Virus record (IMG/VR): IMGVR_UViG_3300030333_003379
Coordinates: 1 to 30,626 of that record
Direction: 5' to 3' (one strand)
Source of the DNA: a virus
DNA: 30,626 bases
Shown here: piece by piece, positions 1-6,861 of the stretch
How positions within the stretch are numbered: position 1 is the first letter of the stretch
Layout: every line of letters begins with the position of its first letter
Notes under the pieces: generated by a model
Databases searched by the model: none
What the model was told of the DNA's origin: nothing
What the model saw: only the letters and a program-made list of their open reading frames with translations
Translations under genes and position numbers: made by a program

Positions 1-1062
1 CTGGACAATGTTCGATTTGATGCTATCATTGGATTGAGTGCTACACCACATCCTTCTGATGAGGCTCGTGGTATTGTTGAGAATGTGATTGGAAGGATTG
101 TGTATTCTTATCGCTATGCTCAAGCATTGGCTGATGGTGTTATCCCACCATTCGTGCTGAACCTTGTAAGAGTTCCAATGAGCAACGAGGAAAACGGTGA
201 GATTGAGAGGCTATCCAAATCTATCAAGAGATGTATGCAAGAGGCTGAATACAATACCAGAGATGAGAGGAATCGCCTTCATGCTATTGCTCGTAATCTG
301 GGAACACAGCGCAAGAGAGCAATCAATCGTTGCAGATCTCGCTTCCATATGGCTCTCCGGGTTATGGGTCATCATGGTGATGTTCCAACACTTCTATTCC
401 ATGAAAGCACAGAGGATGTGGACAGGCTATCACAAATGACTCCGCAATTTGACGCTGCTGTTTATCACAGTAATCACCCAGAGAAGGATATTCAATTGGC
501 TCGGTTTAAGAACCGTGAAACAAATCATCTCTACTCATGCCTAGCATTGACCGAAGGATTCAATGTTCCTTTCGTTCAAGTAGCAGTAATGATGAGTGGC
601 CCTAATGCACCACTAAGAAGGATTCAGACACTAGGTAGATCACTCCGTGGTAACAAGGATGAAGTCAATCAAGTGTATCTGTTCTATGTGAACCACAAGA
701 AGGATTTGGAGGGTGTTCACAATCTAATCGAAACAGCAGATATCCCACCAGAAGTTATTCAGCATTTTGAGATGAACGATGAGTGGATGAGAGAATTGCC
801 ACCATTACCCCGGAGGGAGAGATGGATACCTGTTGATAACACACCCAGAGAACGCCCTGTATGCCCTCGGTGTGGTCGTGATTTCCGTAGTGAGGTTGGA
901 TTGAATAATCATCATTGTGTTCGACCTAGAGGACTTGCTGACGATGCTACATTAGATGAAGTAGTGGCAGCAAGAAATGCCCCAAGGACTAGAAGAACCT
1001 TTGAGGAGATCTTCGGGCCAACTCCAGATGACTTCGATGAGTTCATGCAGGGCTTCAATTGA
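1..1062 (+). CDS. XPB-like SF2 DNA helicase, C-terminal part, with zinc finger (5' partial)
   Basis: The frame is open from base 1, so the N-terminal half (Walker A and DEAH box) lies outside the window. The visible part begins just before motif III (GLSATP, bases 31-48). It continues through a second RecA-like domain containing LLFHEST, a 'LTEGFNVP' block and motif VI (QTLGRSLRG). That order and the spacing after SATP fit the XPB/RAD25 branch of superfamily 2, ATP-driven DNA translocases used in repair, transcription or replication restart. After the helicase core comes a C2H2/C2HC-type zinc finger (CPRCGRDF...NNHHC, bases about 868-920), then an acidic tail. The finger probably helps bind DNA. 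A short gap with a promoter-like sequence separates it from the next gene. The helicase call is secure; the exact subfamily and biological role are inference. Confidence 0.85.
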   Translation: MDNVRFDAIIGLSATPHPSDEARGIVENVIGRIVYSYRYAQALADGVIPPFVLNLVRVPMSNEENGEIERLSKSIKRCMQEAEYNTRDERNRLHAIARNLGTQRKRAINRCRSRFHMALRVMGHHGDVPTLLFHESTEDVDRLSQMTPQFDAAVYHSNHPEKDIQLARFKNRETNHLYSCLALTEGFNVPFVQVAVMMSGPNAPLRRIQTLGRSLRGNKDEVNQVYLFYVNHKKDLEGVHNLIETADIPPEVIQHFEMNDEWMRELPPLPRRERWIPVDNTPRERPVCPRCGRDFRSEVGLNNHHCVRPRGLADDATLDEVVAARNAPRTRRTFEEIFGPTPDDFDEFMQGFN

Positions 1063-1071
1063 GCGTGGCAT

Positions 1072-1094
1072 CATATACTCACACCGCTTTCGGT
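1072..1094 (+). promoter_or_regulatory. Candidate promoter with TATA-like box and inverted repeat
   Basis: The 37-base gap before the gene starting at 1100 holds CATATACTC (1072-1080), about 25 bases before the ATG. That is the distance expected for an archaeal TATA box driving a leaderless or near-leaderless transcript. Five bases further on is ACCG-CTTT-CGGT (1083-1094), a perfect 4-bp inverted repeat lying where a repressor could block initiation. Two other gaps (3049-3074 and 7432-7455) have the same arrangement. This is read from sequence only and no expression data exist. Confidence 0.4.
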
Positions 1095-1099
1095 TAATC

Positions 1100-1600
1100 A
1101 TGGCGGCTAAGATACACCATGACCTGATTGAGCGTCTTGTGAAGAAATACAGGAAGGACTCAACAGTATTGAAGCATTACAGGAAGAAGCACAAAGCAGG
1201 TAAGAAAGCAGTAGTCCTTGAGGCTATTGCAGATGCTAGATCAGCACTACCACTTCGATTGAGGAATCCTAAGATGTATGAGGCTAAACGCAAAGCAGAG
1301 AGAGATAGGCTACATCCATACCAGAGTGATTGGCCTCATAGCGATTACAACAAATACGATCCACCATGGGTTAAAGCAGCAAAGAAGGCTAACAAAACAC
1401 CACTAAAGGATGTAAAGGACAAACTCTCTGGGTATGAGAAAGAGGATGCTAATCTTACCACAAAGATTGAGGATTTGAAACTCAAATTGATTAAAGCAGA
1501 AACCGAACAGGATGAGATTCGTGGTCGCATTGCTCACATCAAAGAGTTCCTTGCAGATGAAGATACAATCACAATTACTGAATGGATATTAGAGGATTGA
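1100..1600 (+). CDS. Hypothetical protein, basic N-terminus and C-terminal coiled coil
   Basis: The frame is open from 977, but the first 123 bases lie inside the helicase gene. The ATG at 1100 follows the promoter-like gap and starts a sensible protein (MAAKIHHDLIERL, 166 aa). The N-terminal two thirds are Lys/Arg-rich (KHYRKKHKAGKK). The last third (about residues 110-150) has a heptad-like pattern (LTTKIEDLKLKLIKAETEQDEI) that predicts a coiled coil. No family is recognised. The basic charge plus coiled coil suggest a nucleic-acid-binding or scaffolding protein. It overlaps no confident competitor, and the next gene starts 2 bases after its stop. Confidence 0.6.
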   Translation: MAAKIHHDLIERLVKKYRKDSTVLKHYRKKHKAGKKAVVLEAIADARSALPLRLRNPKMYEAKRKAERDRLHPYQSDWPHSDYNKYDPPWVKAAKKANKTPLKDVKDKLSGYEKEDANLTTKIEDLKLKLIKAETEQDEIRGRIAHIKEFLADEDTITITEWILED

Positions 1601-1602
1601 AT

Positions 1603-1962
1603 ATGGCAAGTAAAGTCAAACTCTACCTTGAATCTTACAGATCTAGGTTCATGGAACAGGAGAGGATTTGCCGATACAGGATTACTGCGTGGCAAGATGT
1701 GATGAAAGAGGTAGTAATTGATAGAGGCACACTTCTAGGTAGTCAAGAGTATCAGGATATGTCCGGGCTTGAACAGGCTAATTCTCTCAACAGGATTGAT
1801 GAGGCTCTTTCACTATGCTATGATAACATCGAGAGGCTTCGGGAGGATAGAGATAGAGGAATCCCGGTAAAGAGATTCTTCTCTCGCAGATGTGCTAGAA
1901 TTAGGTCACAAGTCATGGAGATGACTGATGATGATCTAGGTAAGAAGGAGGATTCAATATGA
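1603..1962 (+). CDS. Hypothetical small alpha-helical protein
   Basis: A 119-aa protein if the ATG at 1603 is used. This start follows a GAGG (1592-1595) by 7 bases and lies just after the upstream stop. An in-frame ATG at 1582 would overlap the upstream gene by 19 bases and has no good ribosome-binding site. The protein is charged, with about equal Arg/Lys and Asp/Glu, and looks almost entirely helical. No catalytic motif or family is recognised. It ends in an acidic tail (DDDLGKKEDSI), and its stop overlaps the next start (ATGA). Confidence 0.6.
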   Translation: MASKVKLYLESYRSRFMEQERICRYRITAWQDVMKEVVIDRGTLLGSQEYQDMSGLEQANSLNRIDEALSLCYDNIERLREDRDRGIPVKRFFSRRCARIRSQVMEMTDDDLGKKEDSI

Positions 1963-2228
1963 TTCATTGGGTTGGAGATAATAGCACATTCATTATGTCT
2001 ATTTCCGAACCATATCATTCAGGATGGTATGATGTTGCCATCGAGATAGAAGGAGATGTGGAGGATGCAAAGAAAGGCGCACAGGATGTGCTGAAAGATG
2101 CAGGTTTCTATCGCCCTCACGATAATTGGGAGGATTGGGAAACCACCAATACCACTTACATGAAAACTCAAGTTCAATATCACCAGATTAAGGTGAGGCG
2201 GAAGGATACAGGAGATGAAGAAGAGTGA
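1959..2228 (+). CDS. Hypothetical small acidic protein
   Basis: An 89-aa protein whose ATG overlaps the previous stop by four bases. It has a strong ribosome-binding site, AAGGAGG, at 1945-1951. Sequence blocks such as WYDVAIEIEGDVEDAKKGAQDVLKDAGFY suggest a compact alpha/beta fold (strand, helix, strand). The protein is rich in Trp and Tyr and ends in GDEEE. No family is recognised. Translational coupling on both sides makes it a convincing gene of unknown function. Confidence 0.6.
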   Translation: MIHWVGDNSTFIMSISEPYHSGWYDVAIEIEGDVEDAKKGAQDVLKDAGFYRPHDNWEDWETTNTTYMKTQVQYHQIKVRRKDTGDEEE

Positions 2229-2365
2229 CCGAACAGGAAACAATACCTTGTCCTGATTGCAGCCATGAGATGGTTATGTGGAAGCCGGGTATCCATCCTT
2301 CTGGTGAGGAAAGACCGAGAGTAAGATGCAAACAATGCAGAAGATGGAAGTGGAAAGATGAGTGA
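2225..2365 (+). CDS. 46-aa zinc-ribbon microprotein
   Basis: A small reading frame with a GTG start overlapping the preceding stop (GTGA). It encodes VTEQETIPCPDC...RCKQCRRWKWKDE. Two CxxC pairs (residues 9-12 and 35-38) 22 residues apart are the hallmark of a treble-clef or zinc-ribbon knuckle, and the basic Trp-rich end fits nucleic-acid binding. Its stop lies inside the ATGAGTGA that starts the next gene, so it sits exactly between two coupled genes. The length is too short for a family call. The Cys pattern and the overlaps are the evidence. Confidence 0.55.
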   Translation: MTEQETIPCPDCSHEMVMWKPGIHPSGEERPRVRCKQCRRWKWKDE

Positions 2366-3041
2366 TGAAATCGAATTAGATCTAGGGCCTTTGCCCCCAC
2401 CGAATGACCAAGATACTATCTGGGCATGGCGACTATGGAATACACTTGCTATCAAGAGTAATGATGGCGCATTTCATGGTTTGAATAGCGAAGGAGGAAT
2501 CTGGGATATGCCCGGTGTTGGTCGGTTTAGAAGGACTGATGTTCAAGAATTGACGCTTACAGAAATCCATGCTTCCAATGAGCCAAATGCTCTAGGTATT
2601 ACTGTCTGGCATAGGTTGGATTGGATTGTATTGCTAGGCGCACAGATTGGGTGGGTTGTGGTAACTGATAGAGTCCAAAAGGCTGATGAAGAAGAAGTAT
2701 CAGCAGATCAAGATGAGCCACCAGCACATCATTTGGGTGCAGTTCATGCCTGTGATTGTGGTATGATATATTCCTTGTTGGGGCCAGATCCAAATCAATT
2801 GCGTATCAAGGTCAATGATGCAGGGGATTGTATCAACCCTAACTGTAACATCATTGTGCCTTATCCCCATGCAGGTGTTCTCAACACTATTGATGATAGA
2901 GCCGTGATTGCTAAGATGCAAGCACAAGAGGCGTTGATATCCTTCGATGAAGAAGAAGGTGAGATACCACCTATCCCAATCCCCATAGATAGTGATGAAA
3001 TACCCATACTTGATGAAGTGCCTGATTCAGAAGAAGAATGA
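2358..3041 (+). CDS. Hypothetical protein with Cys cluster and acidic Pro/Ile tail
   Basis: A 227-aa protein starting in ATGAGTGA, which overlaps the end of the upstream microprotein by 8 bases. The N-terminal half is a globular-looking region rich in Trp (IWAWRLWNTL). A middle Cys/His cluster follows, with CDC at about residues 132-134 and CINPNC at about 157-162, which could bind a metal. The C-terminal 40 residues are strongly acidic with an IPxIPIPID repeat (PPIPIPIDSDEIPILDE), probably disordered. No family is recognised. It is the last gene before the promoter-like gap at 3042-3080. Confidence 0.6.
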   Translation: MSDEIELDLGPLPPPNDQDTIWAWRLWNTLAIKSNDGAFHGLNSEGGIWDMPGVGRFRRTDVQELTLTEIHASNEPNALGITVWHRLDWIVLLGAQIGWVVVTDRVQKADEEEVSADQDEPPAHHLGAVHACDCGMIYSLLGPDPNQLRIKVNDAGDCINPNCNIIVPYPHAGVLNTIDDRAVIAKMQAQEALISFDEEEGEIPPIPIPIDSDEIPILDEVPDSEEE

Positions 3042-3048
3042 AGCGCAG

Positions 3049-3074
3049 TTTAATATAGGCCACCCTCTGTGGGT
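3049..3074 (+). promoter_or_regulatory. Candidate promoter with TATA box and ACCC/GGGT inverted repeat
   Basis: TTTAATATA (3049-3057) is the best TATA-box match in the window and lies about 28 bases before the ATG at 3081. ACCC-TCTGT-GGGT (3062-3074) sits between the box and the start. No Shine-Dalgarno motif is seen before 3081, which fits a leaderless transcript. The inverted repeat is a candidate operator shared in form with 1083-1094 and 7441-7455. Confidence 0.5.
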
Positions 3075-3080
3075 ATAGGT

Positions 3081-3848
3081 ATGAGCAAGAAGGATATGAC
3101 CGAGTTCGTAGAAAGTTTGACGGATGACCAGATGATGCAGATGATGGGTGTTGGTTCAGCACTCAAGGTATTTGGCACAGTATTGGAGGCTGATTTTGAG
3201 AAGAGATTTGGTGTCCTTATGGATAAAGAAGGCCGTGATGAAAATAACGGCAAACCTAGCCATACTGCTAATCCTGTAATTGATATTGATATTCCTAATG
3301 TAGCGTGTTTCATGCTGCGCCCCACAGATTCTAACAACAAAGGCCGTGGTAATGGTTATGCTAAGGATGTTGGATTGTCTGATAAAGTCAAGACCGGGAA
3401 TGTTCCCCCAACACTACTTGGTGAGATCTTGGTAGATAAGATTGCTACCATGCTTGGTGGTAATATCAAAGACAAAGCACTCACAGAATTGCGTGATGCG
3501 CTTCGTGCTTGTATGACTGTTGATGATGGTAAGTTCACCTTCGATAAGAAGAAAGCACCACCATTGAACCACCCTGTTGAAGTAGCAGAGTTCATGGAAT
3601 CCTTGAAGCAAGAGTTCGTTGGAACATCTGCTGGTGCTAATCATGTGAGTATGGAAGTTATTCCTATTCCTATTGAATCCAATTCCCCCCTTGTGGCTTC
3701 GGAAGGCGATCTTCTCCTTTCGGCATCCCATCCCGATGAAGGTTCGGAGTCGCAGCATAATGGGCAGGGGGGAGAAAGTCCAGACACGCCATCTGGCACC
3801 ACAGATTTCATTGATGCACAGGCAGACATTCTACTATTCGGAGAGTGA
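3081..3848 (+). CDS. Hypothetical protein, first gene after a strong promoter-like site
   Basis: The ATG at 3081 (MSKKDMTEFVESL, 255 aa) is chosen because it follows a TATA box by about 28 bases. An in-frame GTG at 3069 would place the start inside the inverted repeat. The first 170 residues look globular and helical (VESLTDDQMMQMMGVG, LGEILVDKIATMLGG). The last 60 residues are low-complexity Ser/Gly/Pro/Glu, then a hydrophobic-acidic end (DAQADILLFGE). The stretch 3683-3790 within that tail has more GC and different codon choice (several TCG, CCC and GGG codons) than its surroundings. No family is recognised. Confidence 0.6.
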   Translation: MSKKDMTEFVESLTDDQMMQMMGVGSALKVFGTVLEADFEKRFGVLMDKEGRDENNGKPSHTANPVIDIDIPNVACFMLRPTDSNNKGRGNGYAKDVGLSDKVKTGNVPPTLLGEILVDKIATMLGGNIKDKALTELRDALRACMTVDDGKFTFDKKKAPPLNHPVEVAEFMESLKQEFVGTSAGANHVSMEVIPIPIESNSPLVASEGDLLLSASHPDEGSESQHNGQGGESPDTPSGTTDFIDAQADILLFGE

Positions 3849-3853
3849 TTAGA

Positions 3854-4027
3854 ATGGAGAAGATAATGTGTGCTTCGTGTGGTAAGCCTCACAAGTTTAT
3901 TGATGAGGATACTCCTGTTGGCCCTAGACCATTCTGTTCAGAGAAGTGTTGGGCTGAATACAATGCTATGGAAGTAAAGCCAGAAGGCTACTATGGATTC
4001 GTGCAAACAGGTTTTAGGGGGGCTTGA
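3854..4027 (+). CDS. 57-aa zinc-finger microprotein
   Basis: The protein begins MEKIMCASCGKPHKF and has CASC (residues 6-9) and CSEKC (about residues 28-32), a C-x2-C...C-x3-C arrangement like MYND/TRASH-type treble clefs. An in-frame GTG at 3845 is possible but lies only 1 base after the GGAG, so the ATG at 3854 is preferred. It overlaps nothing confident. Its function is unknown; such small fingers usually bind nucleic acid or a protein partner. Confidence 0.55.
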   Translation: MEKIMCASCGKPHKFIDEDTPVGPRPFCSEKCWAEYNAMEVKPEGYYGFVQTGFRGA

Positions 4028-4028
4028 T

Positions 4029-4337
4029 GTGTCTGATGCAAAATACAATCAGATCTTACATCGTTCCTTTGAAACATCATTCACCCCCGGTGAAGAATTA
4101 CACCTTTTAACACAAGATGCGTATGGTCAGCGTGTGCTGAATCTTCGTATCTTTCGTGTAGCACCATCACGAAGTGGTCACACAGGTTATACTCAAAGAG
4201 GATTCTATCTCAATCGAGATGAGGCTCAACTACTACGGGATCATCTCAATGATATCCTTGCAGATGAAGGGGCATTTGAACCAACTACTACCGGGCTGAA
4301 ACCCGTTGATGAAACACTCAAGGTTGGTGATGAATGA
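4029..4337 (+). CDS. Hypothetical protein, possibly PC4-like DNA-binding fold
   Basis: The GTG at 4029 lies 6 bases after a run of G (4016-4022) and just past the previous stop. It gives a 102-aa protein beginning MSDAKYNQ. An ATG at 3993 would overlap the zinc-finger gene by 35 bases. The middle reads as beta strands with basic residues (RVLNLRIFRVAPSRSG), followed by GFYLNRDEAQLLRDHLNDIL. This 'strand, turn, strand, KG-like turn, helix' order resembles PC4/p15 coactivator ssDNA-binding domains. The resemblance is by eye and weak. Its neighbour is a TFB-like gene, which makes a transcription role worth testing. Confidence 0.45.
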   Translation: MSDAKYNQILHRSFETSFTPGEELHLLTQDAYGQRVLNLRIFRVAPSRSGHTGYTQRGFYLNRDEAQLLRDHLNDILADEGAFEPTTTGLKPVDETLKVGDE

Positions 4338-4756
4338 TGAGTGATATACCAAAGGCTGGAACACAACTGTGGTATCAATACTATGCCCAGAAGATAGATG
4401 AGTTAGGAGATGAGATGGATCTTCCTAACGATGAGATAGAGAATGCAAAGGAATTGTGGGAAGAAGCAATAGGCACATCTCGTGCGCCTCTCCCGCTTGC
4501 TGTGGACTGTCTATACATCTGTGCTAAATTATCTGGTAATCGAGTCAGTATCAAGGCTACAAAGCGCATTACAAAGCGTCTTTGGGGTAAAGCCGTTGAA
4601 GTGCTGCCTTTAGATCGAAGGCGCAACACTAGGCGTTGGGTCTGGGATTACAAAGAGTTCATTCTTTCCATGTATCCTGATGAAGATGCGTGGGAGGATT
4701 TCACAGAAGCATGGCAAGATAAGGTCGTGGATGTTAGTTACTTTGAGGAAGAGTGA
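4337..4756 (+). CDS. TFB-like protein (single cyclin-box domain)
   Basis: A 139-aa protein starting in ATGAGTGA right after the previous stop (an ATG at 4334 is also possible). Residues about 12-95 match the TFIIB/TFB cyclin repeat helix by helix. The match runs YAQKIDELGDEMDLP (helix 1 and 'LGLP' turn), NDEIENAKELWEEAIG (helix 2), APLPLAVDCLYICAKLSG (the 'AAALYAACR..G' helix 3) and VSIKATKRITKRLWGKAVEVL (the 'TL.EIA' helix 4). Family TFBs have an N-terminal zinc ribbon and two cyclin repeats. This one has neither the ribbon nor the second repeat, so it cannot replace host TFB fully. It could recruit or divert RNA polymerase, or be a cyclin-fold adaptor. The fold call is by pattern, not by search. 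Confidence 0.55.
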   Translation: MSDIPKAGTQLWYQYYAQKIDELGDEMDLPNDEIENAKELWEEAIGTSRAPLPLAVDCLYICAKLSGNRVSIKATKRITKRLWGKAVEVLPLDRRRNTRRWVWDYKEFILSMYPDEDAWEDFTEAWQDKVVDVSYFEEE

Positions 4757-4760
4757 TACT

Positions 4761-5042
4761 ATGGATGAGTTACCAGAAGTTATTGATGATGGCACAATGG
4801 ATGGGAGAGTGTTTCACTACCTAAATCCGACAGCGATTGATGAGAAATTGAAGAACACCCGGTGGCGTAACAGGCACACAGGTGTTATAGCACGAGTGGT
4901 GGATGTTCACCGTATTCGTGGTGCTGATAATCCCATTGCTGAATTGAAGTATGAGGATTATCCAGAACCCGAAGGAACAGTCCGTTGGGATAATAGCCAT
5001 ATGCTTAGTCATTGGACTCCCGTTCTTGATGAAGAAGAATGA
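4761..5042 (+). CDS. Hypothetical small beta-rich protein
   Basis: A 93-aa protein from the ATG at 4761, 4 bases after the previous stop with GAGG at 4745-4748. The pattern RWRNRHTGVIARVVDVHRI...ELKYED...VRWDNSHMLSHWTPV looks like a small SH3-like barrel, as in many short viral proteins with a W..V.V...W...F..W.PV layout. It ends DEEE, like several neighbours. No family is recognised. It is coupled to the ligase-like gene that follows. Confidence 0.6.
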   Translation: MDELPEVIDDGTMDGRVFHYLNPTAIDEKLKNTRWRNRHTGVIARVVDVHRIRGADNPIAELKYEDYPEPEGTVRWDNSHMLSHWTPVLDEEE

Positions 5043-5051
5043 GGGATGGGG

Positions 5052-6512
5052 ATGCTAATGGGAACAAGATCAACCGACTTTACGCACATTGCTGCGTCTT
5101 GTCGCCAAGCATACAATGGTATCAGGCGACCATCGGTTGTTCTTGAGTCATGTTTCAACATGAACCAAGGAGAGATTGTTGAGTATATTCGATTCTTCTA
5201 TCAAGATGATAGAGTGGATTACAGATTGACTGATGAGGATTTGAGAGAGATATTCTACCTTCTCACAGATGTGTATCCAGAAGAAGTGCATGAGGATCCA
5301 GACCTTATCCAAATACTATCGAACCTATCAGAGCAGATTGAGAGTAAAGCATCATTCACTCGCATTCATTCATTGATGAAAGGTATGCTTGATGCAGATA
5401 ACAACAACATCCGGGCAATGCAGATGAGATCTATACTGACTCGTTTGATACCAAGAGATGCTTATTGGGTCATCCTTCGTATGCAGAGGAAAGCAAACCC
5501 ATTCAAGCGCAGAGATGTAATCATGGCTCTAGCAAATGTATTCAATATACCAAGTGTGAGATTGACTCACGCATCATCCTTCATGGATTTACCAACGATA
5601 GCCAAGCATCTCATAGAAGGAAAGGACATAGCAACAACACCCGTCATTGGTGATAAGATGCTGATGCCATTACCTGTGAGATGGACAGAGGCAGGTTTGC
5701 CATTTACTGAAACATATCTTGAGGTCATTCGTGGTGAAAGATTGACTCTCCATACAGAGGAATTGGATAAGAATACATCATTCACTATGGTGCTAGATCC
5801 AAATGGTCAGGAGGTCACGAAGGAGGCAGTAAAGGATGTTAGTCAATTTCTGCCTAATGGTATTTACACAATCGAATATGTTCCAAAGGATGATTTTCCT
5901 ATTACTGTGGTTGATGTGCTACTTTGTGATAGTGTTCAAGACAGTCCTTTCTCACAACGCAGGGAGTGGCTTGAGGAAATACTACCAGATATGTTCCTCA
6001 AACCCATGGTTCATGTGCGTAATCCTTCCGAAATGAAGCGAAAATGTCCTAAAAATGGTATTACATTCTTACACAATGGAGATGCGATTGTGGATTACAC
6101 AAACCCACGCTCATCTATTGTAAGATACACCACGAAAGCCACAGGAGATGTGTTCCGGGTAATTGGTGGTGTGTGGCAGCATCAAGATGGTAGAGGATTA
6201 GTATTGAGTGGGTGGCAGGTTGCTGCTCGTGACGGTATTGATGGCTACTATGAGGTTGGTGTAATACAGGCAGAGCCAGATCTAGAGAAGCAACTTCGTG
6301 ATAGAGTGCAGAAGGCAAAGGCTCTGGAGGGAGAGATGGCTCTAATGGTTGGGCCGACATTTGTTCAAGTGGATGTTCACTATGCTGATTACGATGATAG
6401 AGGAATTATCATCCAAGGAGTCATTACAGATATTATCAGCAATGCAGGTATTTCTGATGTAGTTCCTGTGGAGGAAGTCGAGTGGTTGGTGGGTGATGAT
6501 GGAGAAAGATGA
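5052..6512 (+). CDS. ATP-dependent DNA ligase homologue lacking catalytic motifs (pseudo-ligase)
   Basis: The fold follows archaeal ATP-dependent DNA ligases (numbering from an ATG at 5046). Residues about 1-190 form a helical DNA-binding domain (RDAYWVILRMQRKANPF...IMALANVFNIP; DLPTIAKHL). A nucleotidyltransferase-like domain follows, with the pre-motif MLMPLPVRW. PFSQRREWLEEIL (301-313) matches the conserved PLSERRxxLEEIL. An OB-like end has RVIGGVWQHQDGRG...GYYEVGVI. Where motif I (KxDGxR, adenylated lysine) belongs, the protein reads VIRGER (227-232). Motif IV (EGxxxK) reads NGITFL (337-342), and the WLKxK of motif V has no match. At least three key positions are changed, so adenylyl transfer is unlikely. 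It may be a structural or DNA-binding derivative. The start at 5052 is preferred because GAGGG lies 6 bases upstream; 5046 and 5058 are alternatives. Confidence 0.65.
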   Translation: MLMGTRSTDFTHIAASCRQAYNGIRRPSVVLESCFNMNQGEIVEYIRFFYQDDRVDYRLTDEDLREIFYLLTDVYPEEVHEDPDLIQILSNLSEQIESKASFTRIHSLMKGMLDADNNNIRAMQMRSILTRLIPRDAYWVILRMQRKANPFKRRDVIMALANVFNIPSVRLTHASSFMDLPTIAKHLIEGKDIATTPVIGDKMLMPLPVRWTEAGLPFTETYLEVIRGERLTLHTEELDKNTSFTMVLDPNGQEVTKEAVKDVSQFLPNGIYTIEYVPKDDFPITVVDVLLCDSVQDSPFSQRREWLEEILPDMFLKPMVHVRNPSEMKRKCPKNGITFLHNGDAIVDYTNPRSSIVRYTTKATGDVFRVIGGVWQHQDGRGLVLSGWQVAARDGIDGYYEVGVIQAEPDLEKQLRDRVQKAKALEGEMALMVGPTFVQVDVHYADYDDRGIIIQGVITDIISNAGISDVVPVEEVEWLVGDDGER

Positions 6513-6861
6513 TCTTACTCTGTTGCTCATAGCACAGAATGCTCGGATGAGGATTGCCTCACGATTGACCACGAAGCACAAGACAGGATACCAGATAAGA
6601 CCTGAATGTGATTTGTTTGGTCGTGGTGCTATACCTGCTAATGTGAAGGATTTCCTTGCTCGGCAAGGGCTACCAGCACAGAATAGATACACACAGATCC
6701 CACATCTAAACCGATTACTACGACTCTTAGATCCATATGTTGAGTTCACTAAAGACCCGGAGGGTTTAAGGACTACCGCCAAACACATTGGTTCTCTCCC
6801 TTCTCTGGAAACCCATGAGGATGTAGAGAAGATATTGGGGGTGCTTGAAAATGCTGTTTGA
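6499..6861 (+). CDS. Hypothetical basic protein
   Basis: A protein of about 120 aa whose start overlaps the end of the ligase-like gene. ATG at 6496 or 6499 and GTG at 6493 are all in frame, and a GGTGGG lies just upstream. The sequence is helical and basic (RMRIASRLTTKHKTGYQIRPE) and contains RYTQIPHLNRLLRLLDPYVEF. No family is recognised. Its last 11 bases overlap the next gene, and coupling to the ligase-like gene suggests joint expression. Confidence 0.55.
   Translation: MEKDDLTLLLIAQNARMRIASRLTTKHKTGYQIRPECDLFGRGAIPANVKDFLARQGLPAQNRYTQIPHLNRLLRLLDPYVEFTKDPEGLRTTAKHIGSLPSLETHEDVEKILGVLENAV

Noticed and set aside
977-1099. Upstream extension of the gene starting at 1100
   Set aside because: It lies inside the helicase gene, has no ribosome-binding site, and encodes a sequence unlike the rest; the ATG at 1100 follows a promoter-like gap.
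3685-3773. TCCCCCC...GGGGGGA as a terminator or structured RNA
   Set aside because: It lies within a coding frame, the arms are about 75 bases apart, and no U-tract follows.
3680-3780. tRNA-like T-arm (GGTTCGGAGTC)
   Set aside because: The loop lacks the required TTCRANY order and no cloverleaf can be drawn; it is inside a gene.
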